From contig JBLMWU010000263.1 of NCBI GenBank assembly GCA_050257395.1, positions 1-12,097 on the forward strand: a stretch of 12,097 bases of DNA. The letters are read 5' to 3'. Below the pieces are notes generated by a model. It saw only the letters and a list, made by a program, of their open reading frames with translations. It ran no database searches and was not told the DNA's origin. This document shows positions 5,736 to 12,097 of the stretch, in pieces. Origin of the DNA: JAIRTY01 sp050257395. GTDB taxonomy: Bacteria > Actinomycetota > Actinomycetes > Streptosporangiales > Streptosporangiaceae. The stretch's first letter is position 1, and every line of letters starts with the position of its first letter. The translations under genes were made by a program, and so were the position numbers.

Positions 5736-8291
5736 ATGCGTCTCCGCTCGCGACGGGGAAGCTCCCGGCCAGCCCGCACCCGGCCGATCCGCTCCACACT
5801 CGCCGCCCTGCTGATCGTCCCGCTGCTCTCGCTGGTGGTGCTGTGGGTGTACCAGACGGTGACCACCGCCGGTGACGCCATCAGCCGGCACTACTACGCC
5901 ATCCAGTACACCCAGACCAGCGCATCGGGCCAGGCACTGCTGACGCAGATCGCCGCCGAGCGGCGGCTGTCGTCCATCCTGCTGAGCGGGCCGCCGTCGG
6001 CCAGCCGTGATCCGCTGAACGCCCAGCGGGCCCGCACCGACTCCGCGGCCGCCGCGTTCCGCCGGGACGCGCTCAGCGCGCAGGCGCAGGGTGCGCTCGG
6101 CACCGACGCCAGGCAGAGCCTCGGCGAGCTGCTGACGGACCTCAGCCGGCTGCCCGCCATCCGGTCGGTCATCGACACCGGGCACGCCGGGCCGCTGACG
6201 ATGCTGCAGGCCTACGACACGATCAGCAACGCGTGCTTCAGCTTCCTGGGCAGTCAGGCCACCTCGACCACGATCGACTTCTCCCAGCAGGCGGAGGCCA
6301 CGCTCGACGTGAGCCGGGCGCTGGACCTGGCCCGCCGGGAGGACGCCCTGGTCGCCGCGGCAGTCGCCGCCCATGGCCGGATGACGCCCGGGGAACGCGG
6401 CCTGTTCGCGCAGACGGTCGGCAGCCAGCGGCTGCTGGAGGGCCAGTCCGTGGAGGAGATGCCGCCGTCCCTGGCAGACCCGTTCCAGCAGCTTTTCGCC
6501 AGCCCCGCCTATGGCGCCTTCGCCGGCATGGAGGATCAGCTGGCGGCCGCCAGGCCCACCGCGGCGATCCCGATCCTGCCGAGCGCCTGGCACGCCGCTG
6601 CCGGCACCTTCCTCGCGGGCTTCGACAAGGCGGTCGTGACGGACCGGGCGGCGGTCGGTGTCAGCGTCCAGCAGGCCGACACCCGGACGCTGCTGCGGCT
6701 CGCGCTGACCGCCGGCCTGGGCCTGCTGGCCGTCGTGCTGTCGGTGCTGCTGCTGCTGCGCTTCGGGCGGCGGCTGGCGCGCGAGCTGACCAATCTCCAG
6801 GTGGCGGCACAGCAGATCGCCGACGAGCGGCTCCCGCAGGTCGTCGAGAAGCTGCAGCACGGCGCCGAGCTCGACCCGGCCACCGAGGCGGTCCCGGTCG
6901 CGCTGGGCCGGACCTCCGAGATCGCGCTGGTGGCGCAGGCCCTGTCGACCGTCCAGCGGACCGCCATCGAGGCCACCGTCGGGCAGGCCAAGCTCCGGCA
7001 CGGGGTTAGCCAGGTGTTCCTGAACCTGTCGCGGCGCAACCAGTCGCTGCTGCACCGGCAGCTCGGGATGCTGGACGTGATGGAGCGCAGCACCGGCGAC
7101 CCGGAGGCCCTGGCCGACCTGTTCCGGCTGGACCACCTCACCACCCGCATGCGCCGGCACGCCGAAGGCCTCATCATCCTGTCCGGCGCCTCCCCGGCCC
7201 GCGGCTGGCGGGATCCGGTGCCCGTCATCGACGTGATCAGGGCCGCCGTCGCCGAGGTCGAGGACTACGTCCGGGTCGACGTGATGACTGAGGCCGCGGA
7301 CGCGGTCGCGGGCACCGCCGCCGCGGACGTGGTGCACCTGCTGGCCGAGCTGATCGAGAACGCGACGATGTTCTCCCCGTCCACCACCCGGGTGGAGGTG
7401 CGGGCCAGCCGGGTAGGCAACGGTTTCGCGGTGGAGATCGAGGACCGCGGCATCGGCATCCCCGCCGAGACCATGGCCGAGCTCAACCAGCGGCTGAGCT
7501 CGGCGCCGGAGTTCGACCTCGCCGACACCGATCAGCTGGGCCTGTTCGTGGTCGGCCGGCTGGCCAACCGGCACGGCATCCGGATCGCCCTGCGCGAGTC
7601 CGCCTACGGCGGGGTCACCGCGATCGTGCTGCTGCCGCACAGTCTCGTGCTCGCGGAGGAGGACGTCCGGGTGGTCACCGGCCGGGCCCTGGCGGACCGC
7701 GCGGGGGACAACGGGTCGGGGGAGCCGGCCTTCGGCCTGACCGGCCGCCGCCAGGCCATCCCGGCGCCGCCGGAAGCGCCGCGCTTCATGGGGCCCGCCC
7801 TGCCGCCGCGGCCGCTGGACCCAGCGGCCGCCGCGTTCAGCGCAAGCCTGCCGCCCGTGCCGCGGCTGGCGGCGGACACCGGCCCGTTGCCGGCCGCCGC
7901 GGACTCCGGCTCCCCGCTGGCCGCGCCCACCGCGGACTGGCGGCCGGCCGGGATCACCCCGCCAGCCGGGGCTACCCCGCCAGCCGGGGACACGCCGCCA
8001 GCCGGGACCACCCCGCCAGAGGGGGGCGATTGGCGCGGGCTTCCCAGGCGGGTCCGGCAGGCGAGCCTGGCGCCCCAGCTCCGCGAGGGGCCGCCCCCGG
8101 CGCCCGGCCCGGACCCAGCAGCCGCTCAGCTGCGCTCGCCTGAGGAGGCGCGGGCCATGATGGCGGCGCTGCAGCAGGGGTGGCAGCGCGGACGCGAAGA
8201 CGACGACCCTGCCGGGGAGCAGCCGGCAGACGCACCGGATGCGGGCACTCCCGCTGCCGGGGACGAGGACGAGCGCGAGGAGAGGTCATGA
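5736..8291 (+). CDS. cvnA: Conservon sensor protein CvnA (nitrate/nitrite-sensing-domain histidine kinase-like)
   Basis: An 851-residue membrane protein. Layout: basic N-terminus; transmembrane helix at about 21-40; a helical extracellular NIT-type sensor domain (about 60-305); a second helix (about 318-342); a HAMP-like linker; a helical dimerisation part with NLSRRNQSLLHRQL (430-443) and LDHLTTRMRRHAEGL (465-479); and an HATPase_c domain with N box AELIENA (537-543), G1 EDRGIGIP (569-576) and G2 LGLFVVGRLANRHG (601-614). A Pro/Ala-rich tail of about 200 residues follows, with a hexapeptide repeat. No classical H-box histidine is evident, so signalling by protein contact with CvnB-D is more likely than ordinary phosphotransfer. 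The ATG at 5736 follows AAGAGG; the frame is open upstream, but this start directly precedes the signal-anchor helix. The stop overlaps cvnB by ATGA. In S. coelicolor the Cvn9 proteins form a membrane complex affecting development and antibiotic production. Confidence 0.93.
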   Translation: MRLRSRRGSSRPARTRPIRSTLAALLIVPLLSLVVLWVYQTVTTAGDAISRHYYAIQYTQTSASGQALLTQIAAERRLSSILLSGPPSASRDPLNAQRARTDSAAAAFRRDALSAQAQGALGTDARQSLGELLTDLSRLPAIRSVIDTGHAGPLTMLQAYDTISNACFSFLGSQATSTTIDFSQQAEATLDVSRALDLARREDALVAAAVAAHGRMTPGERGLFAQTVGSQRLLEGQSVEEMPPSLADPFQQLFASPAYGAFAGMEDQLAAARPTAAIPILPSAWHAAAGTFLAGFDKAVVTDRAAVGVSVQQADTRTLLRLALTAGLGLLAVVLSVLLLLRFGRRLARELTNLQVAAQQIADERLPQVVEKLQHGAELDPATEAVPVALGRTSEIALVAQALSTVQRTAIEATVGQAKLRHGVSQVFLNLSRRNQSLLHRQLGMLDVMERSTGDPEALADLFRLDHLTTRMRRHAEGLIILSGASPARGWRDPVPVIDVIRAAVAEVEDYVRVDVMTEAADAVAGTAAADVVHLLAELIENATMFSPSTTRVEVRASRVGNGFAVEIEDRGIGIPAETMAELNQRLSSAPEFDLADTDQLGLFVVGRLANRHGIRIALRESAYGGVTAIVLLPHSLVLAEEDVRVVTGRALADRAGDNGSGEPAFGLTGRRQAIPAPPEAPRFMGPALPPRPLDPAAAAFSASLPPVPRLAADTGPLPAAADSGSPLAAPTADWRPAGITPPAGATPPAGDTPPAGTTPPEGGDWRGLPRRVRQASLAPQLREGPPPAPGPDPAAAQLRSPEEARAMMAALQQGWQRGREDDDPAGEQPADAPDAGTPAAGDEDEREERS
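7944..8024 (+). repeat. 18-base tandem repeat in the cvnA tail (hexapeptide TPPAGx)
   Basis: Four consecutive 18-base units of the form CCAGCCGGG....CCCCG start at 7944, 7962, 7980 and 7998, and a partial fifth starts at 8016. In frame they encode TPPAG plus a variable residue, near CvnA residues 737-763. The first unit differs slightly (CCGGCC). The repeat keeps the reading frame, so copy number could vary between strains without breaking the protein. It lies in the cytoplasmic, probably disordered tail after the HATPase domain. Confidence 0.85.
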
Positions 8292-8701
8292 AGCAGGGCG
8301 ACAGGCAGCTGGACTGGCTGCTGGACGGCCTGGTCAACCGGGTCGAGCACATCCGCCAGGCACTGATCCTGTCCCGTGACGGGCTCACGGTGGGCAAGTC
8401 ACAGGCGCTGAGCCGGGAGGACGCCGAGCACCTGGCCGCCCTCGCCGCGGGTGTGCAGAGCCTCGCCCGCAACGCGGGCCGGTACTTCCAGGGCGGGGAC
8501 GTCCGGCAGACCATCATCGAGATGGACTCCGCGTTCCTGTTCGTCACCGCCGCCGGGCAGGGGACCTGCCTGGCGGTGGTGGCATCCGCCGAGGCGGACG
8601 CGGGCCTGGTCGCCTACGAGATGGCGATGCTGGTGAAACGGGTGGGGGCGCATCTGGCCACCAATCCCCGGGTGACCGAGCAAGAATCAGCAGCAGGGTG
8701 A
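8288..8701 (+). CDS. cvnB: Conservon roadblock/LC7 domain protein CvnB
   Basis: A 137-residue single-domain roadblock/LC7 protein. It opens with the usual conservon form LDWLLDGLVNRVEHIRQAL (8-26) followed by LSRDGL, then a helix rich in Ala (41-64), the strands IIEMDSAFLFVTAAG (76-90) and CLAVVAS (94-100), and a final helix YEMAMLVKRVG (110-120). Roadblock proteins dimerise and act as platforms or regulators for small Ras-like GTPases, so the likely partner is CvnD encoded two genes later. The ATG at 8288 overlaps the cvnA stop as ATGA and follows a GAGGAGAGG ribosome site, which implies coupled translation. A longer open frame upstream is inside cvnA and not used. Length and order match the family well. 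Confidence 0.95.
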   Translation: MKQGDRQLDWLLDGLVNRVEHIRQALILSRDGLTVGKSQALSREDAEHLAALAAGVQSLARNAGRYFQGGDVRQTIIEMDSAFLFVTAAGQGTCLAVVASAEADAGLVAYEMAMLVKRVGAHLATNPRVTEQESAAG

Positions 8702-8710
8702 GCGGGCATC

Positions 8711-9088
8711 ATGAGCGCGCCGAGACCCAGATGGCTGGACGGGGACGCGGGCCCGTTCGTGCGCCCGTACGCGCTGACCCACGGGCGCACCCAGCACGCC
8801 GACGAGGCCGCACCTGGCCTGCTGGACGTGGTGGTCGCGACCGGCGCCCGGGAGGGCGAGGGGATGCGGGCCACCCCGGAGCAGCGCCGCATCCTCAGGC
8901 TCTGCGGGAAACCGGTCACGGTCGCCGACCTCGCCTCGGATATCGACCTCCCGGTCGGGGTGGTCCGGGTGCTGGTCGGCGATCTGGCACAGCACGGCAT
9001 GGTCAGGGTGGCCACGACCCGGCCGGCTGGCCCGGTGGCCAGCGAGCGACTGCTGAGGGAGGTGCTCAATGGACTACAAGCTCTCTGA
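8711..9088 (+). CDS. cvnC: Conservon DUF742 protein CvnC
   Basis: A 125-residue DUF742 protein. The signature FVRPYALTHGRT lies at residues 16-27, and a winged-helix-like part follows (about 55-103: TPEQRRILRLC, then VTVADLASDIDLPVGVVRVLVGDL, ending HGMVRV). The fold suggests binding to DNA or protein, but the biochemical role of CvnC is not settled; in the conservon complex it is thought to join the GTPase side. The ATG at 8711 starts nine bases after the cvnB stop, with AGGGTGAG upstream overlapping that stop. The 3' end overlaps cvnD by 20 bases. It is complete, with no odd residues apparent. Confidence 0.93.
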   Translation: MSAPRPRWLDGDAGPFVRPYALTHGRTQHADEAAPGLLDVVVATGAREGEGMRATPEQRRILRLCGKPVTVADLASDIDLPVGVVRVLVGDLAQHGMVRVATTRPAGPVASERLLREVLNGLQAL

Positions 9089-9689
9089 ACAGCCAGAAGA
9101 TTCTGAGCCGCCGCTGACCGTCACCAAGATCCTGATCGCCGGCGGGTTCGGGGCGGGCAAGACCACCCTGGTGGGCACCATCAGCGAGATCCGGCCGCTG
9201 ACCACCGAGGAGGTGCTCAGCGACGTCAGCGTCGGGGTGGATGACCTCAGCGGGGTGGACCGCAAGTCGACCACCACGGTCGCGATGGACTTCGGCCGGA
9301 TCACCTTCCCCTCGGGCCTGCTGCTGTACCTGTTCGGCACCCCCGGCCAGGACCGGTTCTGGTTCATGTGGGATGAACTTGCCTACGGCGCGCTCGGGGC
9401 GGTGGTGCTCGCCGACACCCGGCGGCTGGCGGACTGCTTCGCGTCGATCGACTACTTCGAGCGCCGCCAGACCCCGTTCATGGTGGCGGTGAACTGCTTC
9501 GACGACGCGCCCGAGTACGACCCCGGGGATGTCAGGATCGCCCTGGACCTCGATCCGGAGGTCCCGGTGGTGCTGTGCGACGTGCGGGTGCGCGATTCGG
9601 TCAAGAGCGTGCTGGTCGCGCTCGTGCAGCACGTGCTGCGGCAGGCATTCGGCCCGCAGGACCTGGCGGGCTCGCCGGTCCCCGGCTAA
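9069..9689 (+). CDS. cvnD: Conservon GTP-binding protein CvnD
   Basis: A 206-residue small GTPase of the MglA/Ras-like conservon family. Visible: P-loop GGFGAGKTT (25-33); a switch region with TTEEVLSD (45-52) and KSTTTVAMDFG (66-76); the G3 block FGTPGQDRFWFMW (89-101), where the usual DxxG aspartate is replaced by a TPGQ form typical of this family; and the G4-like NCFD at 142-145. It is expected to cycle between GTP and GDP at the membrane, controlled by CvnA/B/C. The ATG at 9069 has a strong AGGGAGG site seven bases upstream, inside the end of cvnC, so the two are translated together. The TAA stop overlaps by four bases the stop of the convergent gene on the other strand. No further plus-strand gene follows in the operon. 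Confidence 0.95.
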   Translation: MDYKLSEQPEDSEPPLTVTKILIAGGFGAGKTTLVGTISEIRPLTTEEVLSDVSVGVDDLSGVDRKSTTTVAMDFGRITFPSGLLLYLFGTPGQDRFWFMWDELAYGALGAVVLADTRRLADCFASIDYFERRQTPFMVAVNCFDDAPEYDPGDVRIALDLDPEVPVVLCDVRVRDSVKSVLVALVQHVLRQAFGPQDLAGSPVPG

Positions 9690-11767
9690 GGCGCGCCGCG
9701 GCGCCAGTCGAGCGGCTCCGGCGGGGGGCCCAGGTTCGGCGGCGGCTGCTGGCCGTCACCTGACCGCCAGCTGACCGGCGCGGCCGGCCCGCCGCCGGGA
9801 CCCGCTGCTGGCTGGCCCGCCGCCGCCGCGGCGGCGGCATCCGCCTCGGCCAGCCCGGCGAGGGTCGCGGTGGGCAGCGCCAGGATGGCCGGGTTCACGT
9901 CGGCGAGGACCACCTGCCGGCCGGCCCGGGACGCGTAGCTGACGATGGCGGCGCTCGCCGGGAGCTGCTGCAGCTCGTGCGGCTCGACCAGGAACTCGCG
10001 GGAGCGCTGGCTGGTCCGCGCCAGTGACTCGTTCTCGCCGAGTGCCCGGGATGTGTTCATCCCCCAGCTCGTGCTGGTGGTGATGCTCTCGGTCCAGGAG
10101 CCCGAGCCGGTGCTGCTGCGCGAGGTGCTGGTGTCCCGGCTCCCGGAGGCGGTGCGCTGGGCGAACGGGGCGAGCCCGGCGTGGCTGTGGCCGCGGCCGC
10201 GGCTCTGCCCGGTGGTGTGGCTGTCCGCGGTGGAGACACCGGCCGACCCGGACGCCGACACGGTGCTGGTGTAGGAGTCGCCCGCGCTGAGCGTCACCGA
10301 CGTGCCCACGGTCTCGGTGAGCTGGCTGATCACGAACCGGTGCTCCATGCCGATCTGCTCGCTGGCCGTCTTGGCGTCGTCCGCGTTGCCGAGCCGCATG
10401 AACGCTACGGCCGCGTTGCCGCGGCCGAGGCGTTCCTTCACCGGGCCGCCCAGGGTGCGGTAGGCGAGCACCAGCCCGGTGCGGGTGGCCTCGCAGGCGT
10501 GGCAGAGCCGGTCCAGCACGTCGCCGCGCAGCCGCTCGGCGCCGGCCAGGCACAGCGTGTGCCGCCAGGGCGGGCCGGGCGGCGCCTGCCGCAGCAGGTG
10601 GGTGAGGGCGACGGTGATGTAGGTGCCGAGCACCGGGCTCCCGGTCATGGCCGCCGCCCGGTCGAGCGCCAGCACCCGCAGGCGGCTGGCGGGCAGGACG
10701 GCCGGGGCCGACCCCAGCGCCGCCAGCGTGTGCAGCCGGGCCTCCAGCGCCCAGGCCCGCTCGGTCACCACCCGGCCGGCCGCCTCCCGGCCGTACAGCG
10801 TGCCGATCCGCTCGAACTGCGCGGCGGTCAGCAGCCCCCGGTCCAGATCCTCCTGCGGGTTGCCCACCTGGGCGAGTGCCCTCAGCCCGGCGGTGACCTC
10901 GGCGATGCCGGCCCCGTCCCCGAGCACGCCGAGCAGCCGTTCCAGGATCGCGGCGTCGTGCTGCAGGTCCGGCGGTCTGTCCTGGCCGGCCGGCGCGCTC
11001 GCGGTGATCGACAGCACGTCGGCCAGGGCGGCCCTGGGCAGGCCCACCCCCAGGTCGAGCCGGGGCAGGTCTCCGGGCAGCACCCAGACCAGCGGGGCGA
11101 CGCCGGATGCCCGGGCGAGCGCCAGCAGGTCACCTGCGACCGCGCTCTCGGCCAGGTCCACCACGGTGACCTCACCCCCGGCCGCCAGCCTGGGCGCGGC
11201 GATCGTGGTCAGCATCGCCGACCAGCCCGCCTGGGTTCCCCCGGCCACGTCGACCCGGTCGATCTCCCCCGGCAGCGCGACGCCGTACCAGTGCAGCTGG
11301 CGGGTGAACGCGTCCTGCCGCTCCTGCCAGTCCCGGAAGCGGCGGGCGTGCTCCTCCTGCCAGGCGAACAGCCGGCTCTCCTGGGCGGCCCGGGCGGCCG
11401 TGACGCGCTGCTCCTCGGCCGCCACCGCCACCCGCAGCGCCCGCTCGCCCCGCGAGACCGAGCGCAGCGCCGCGGCGGCCAGCCCGGCGGACCCGGCCGC
11501 CAGCACCGCGGCCAGCGGGCCGGGCAGCAGCCCGGCCGCGCCCAGCCCGGCGACGGCGGCCAGCAGCGCCAGGCAGCCGCCTGCGGCCAGCTTCCCCGGC
11601 CGGGCCAGCCGGTCCTCTTCCCGCCGCTGGGCGGCCAGCCACCCGGGGTTCAGCTGTTCTGGCGCGGGCGGGACGGGCCGCCGGGGCGGCGGTCCGGGGT
11701 CGGGGTGCCGCAGCACCTGCTGCCAGCCCAGGTAGATCCGGTCAGCGCGGAACTCCCGGCCCGTCAT
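9686..11767 (-). CDS. Membrane-anchored, T4CP/TraG-like protein with degenerate ATPase motifs
   Basis: A 693-residue protein of unknown function. Layout: Pro-rich N-terminus; two hydrophobic helices at about 60-80 and 84-101; a charged, likely coiled-coil segment (105-158); and a RecA-like region that opens with GGTQAGWSAML (176-186), in the place of a Walker A loop but with the lysine replaced by Trp. The Walker B position, LCLAGAERL (405-413), lacks the usual Asp. A stretch FMRLGNADDAKTASEQIG (456-473) and RFVISQLTETVG (477-488) resembles the C-terminal part of conjugative coupling ATPases. Next come a Ser/Thr/His-rich insert (about 490-590), FLVEPHELQQLP (592-603) and an Ala/Pro-rich tail with seven alanines (644-650). 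The ATG at 11767 overlaps the upstream stop as ATGA and has GGAG at 11775-11778; the longer open frame upstream is Arg-rich and rejected. It may be a scaffold partner of the HerA-like ATPase; that link is inferred. Confidence 0.8.
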   Translation of the reverse strand: MTGREFRADRIYLGWQQVLRHPDPGPPPRRPVPPAPEQLNPGWLAAQRREEDRLARPGKLAAGGCLALLAAVAGLGAAGLLPGPLAAVLAAGSAGLAAAALRSVSRGERALRVAVAAEEQRVTAARAAQESRLFAWQEEHARRFRDWQERQDAFTRQLHWYGVALPGEIDRVDVAGGTQAGWSAMLTTIAAPRLAAGGEVTVVDLAESAVAGDLLALARASGVAPLVWVLPGDLPRLDLGVGLPRAALADVLSITASAPAGQDRPPDLQHDAAILERLLGVLGDGAGIAEVTAGLRALAQVGNPQEDLDRGLLTAAQFERIGTLYGREAAGRVVTERAWALEARLHTLAALGSAPAVLPASRLRVLALDRAAAMTGSPVLGTYITVALTHLLRQAPPGPPWRHTLCLAGAERLRGDVLDRLCHACEATRTGLVLAYRTLGGPVKERLGRGNAAVAFMRLGNADDAKTASEQIGMEHRFVISQLTETVGTSVTLSAGDSYTSTVSASGSAGVSTADSHTTGQSRGRGHSHAGLAPFAQRTASGSRDTSTSRSSTGSGSWTESITTSTSWGMNTSRALGENESLARTSQRSREFLVEPHELQQLPASAAIVSYASRAGRQVVLADVNPAILALPTATLAGLAEADAAAAAAAGQPAAGPGGGPAAPVSWRSGDGQQPPPNLGPPPEPLDWRRGAP

Positions 11768-12012
11768 GGCCCGGCTCCGCCTGCTGCGCCGCCCGCCCCC
11801 TCGGCGCCGCCCGCCGGTGCGGGCGGGCCGGGCCGGGTGGCGGACAGCCTGGCGAGCCGGGCGGAGCGGATCGGCCGGGCCTCGGGGATCCGGGCCCGCA
11901 CCGCCCGCGCGAGGGGGACCACCCGGCCGCCGGGACCGCCGACGATCAGGGTGAACTCGTCGTCGCCCAGGGCGCACAGCGCCCCGGCCGGCACCACCGG
12001 CACGTGCGCCAC
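11764..12012 (-). CDS. Small hypothetical protein, translationally coupled; possibly partial at the window edge
   Basis: This frame ends in TGA at 11764-11766, sharing ATGA with the start of the membrane-anchored T4CP-like gene, a strong sign of coupled translation. The 82-residue reading begins at GTG 12012. A second GTG at 12003 is preceded by GGGAG at an eight-base distance and may be the better start (79 residues). The core ALCALGDDEFTLIVGG (about residues 11-26) and GRVVPLARAVRARIPEA look like a compact alpha/beta domain; the tail is Gly/Ala/Pro-rich. No family is recognised. Upstream the frame has no stop to the end of the window and would read a GLAGGT repeat, so the true protein could be longer and extend outside. 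Short and low in motifs, but the overlap supports it as real. Confidence 0.6.
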   Translation of the reverse strand: MAHVPVVPAGALCALGDDEFTLIVGGPGGRVVPLARAVRARIPEARPIRSARLARLSATRPGPPAPAGGAEGAGGAAGGAGP

Positions 12013-12048
12013 TCCCGGCGGGCCTGCCGGGCTGGTCCCCGGGACGGC

Positions 12049-12097
12049 GAGCCCGGTCCCGCCCGCCAGCCCGGTCCCGCCCGCGAGCCCGGCTCCC
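12049..12097. repeat. 18-base tandem repeat at the right edge
   Basis: Two near-identical 18-base units (GAGCCCGGTCCCGCCCGC at 12049 and CAGCCCGGTCCCGCCCGC at 12067) are followed by a truncated third at 12085 that runs into the window edge. On the minus strand, in the frame of the small ORF, they read as a Gly/Leu/Ala/Thr hexapeptide, GLAGGT. It is either a low-complexity coding segment or a non-coding repeat just upstream of the small gene; the window does not show which. Confidence 0.7.

Noticed and set aside
5570..5875. Plus-strand 101-codon frame with a good AGGAG ribosome site upstream of cvnA
   Set aside because: The product is Arg/Pro/Ala-rich without any fold-like pattern, and it runs 140 bases into cvnA in another frame. 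The ribosome site alone is not enough; a leader peptide remains only a weak possibility.
5373..7640. Minus-strand 755-codon open frame opposite cvnA
   Set aside because: Rich in Gln, Gly, Arg and His with no domain pattern; the plus strand clearly encodes CvnA there.
9819..9838. Perfect 20-base palindrome GCCGCCGCCGCGGCGGCGGC
   Set aside because: It is explained by a run of alanine codons in the T4CP-like gene. It could act as a hairpin beyond the cvnD end, but there is no T-tract and nothing else supports a terminator.
10623..11735. Plus-strand 370-codon open frame opposite the T4CP-like gene
   Set aside because: The Ser/Arg/Pro/Ala-rich translation is typical of the antisense shadow of a GC-rich gene; the minus strand shows family motifs instead.
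9686..12012. Integrated conjugative element
   Set aside because: The T4CP-like protein has degenerate ATPase motifs, and no relaxase, integrase, attachment site or replication gene is seen in the window.

Overview
The window is very GC-rich. Coding positions favour G/C at the third base, several starts are GTG, and adjacent genes often overlap at ATGA. Together with the gene content (a complete CvnABCD conservon and a MurT/GatD pair with a zinc-ribbon MurT), this points to the chromosome of a filamentous or otherwise complex actinobacterium. Species cannot be fixed from the sequence. No rRNA, tRNA, CRISPR array, transposase or integrase was seen.

Layout from left to right. 1-134 is a short non-coding stretch with a nested inverted repeat, downstream of gatD. 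135-2127 holds gatD and murT on the minus strand; together they make the lipid II isoglutaminyl synthase that amidates peptidoglycan D-glutamate. 2139-5207, also minus, is a 1022-residue HerA/FtsK-type ATPase whose stop lies 11 bases before murT, so the three genes may form one transcript. 5208-5735 is a divergent control region of about 530 bases, holding the most AT-rich patch of the window and two GC-rich hairpins. 5736-9689, plus strand, is a tightly packed conservon: cvnA (sensor-like membrane protein with an HATPase domain), cvnB (roadblock), cvnC (DUF742) and cvnD (small GTPase). 9686-11767, minus strand and overlapping cvnD tail to tail by 4 bases, encodes a membrane-anchored protein related to T4CP/TraG-type ATPases whose Walker motifs are degenerate. 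Its start overlaps by ATGA an upstream small ORF (11764-12012) that stays open to the window edge.

How the genes may work together. MurT and GatD are an obligate enzyme pair. The four Cvn proteins are known in Streptomyces coelicolor as a membrane-associated signalling complex built around a GTPase. The least understood part is the pair of HerA/T4CP-like proteins, one with an intact ATPase site and one apparently dead and membrane-tethered, placed on either side of the conservon. That they form one machine, and that the conservon controls it, is inference from position and fold only.
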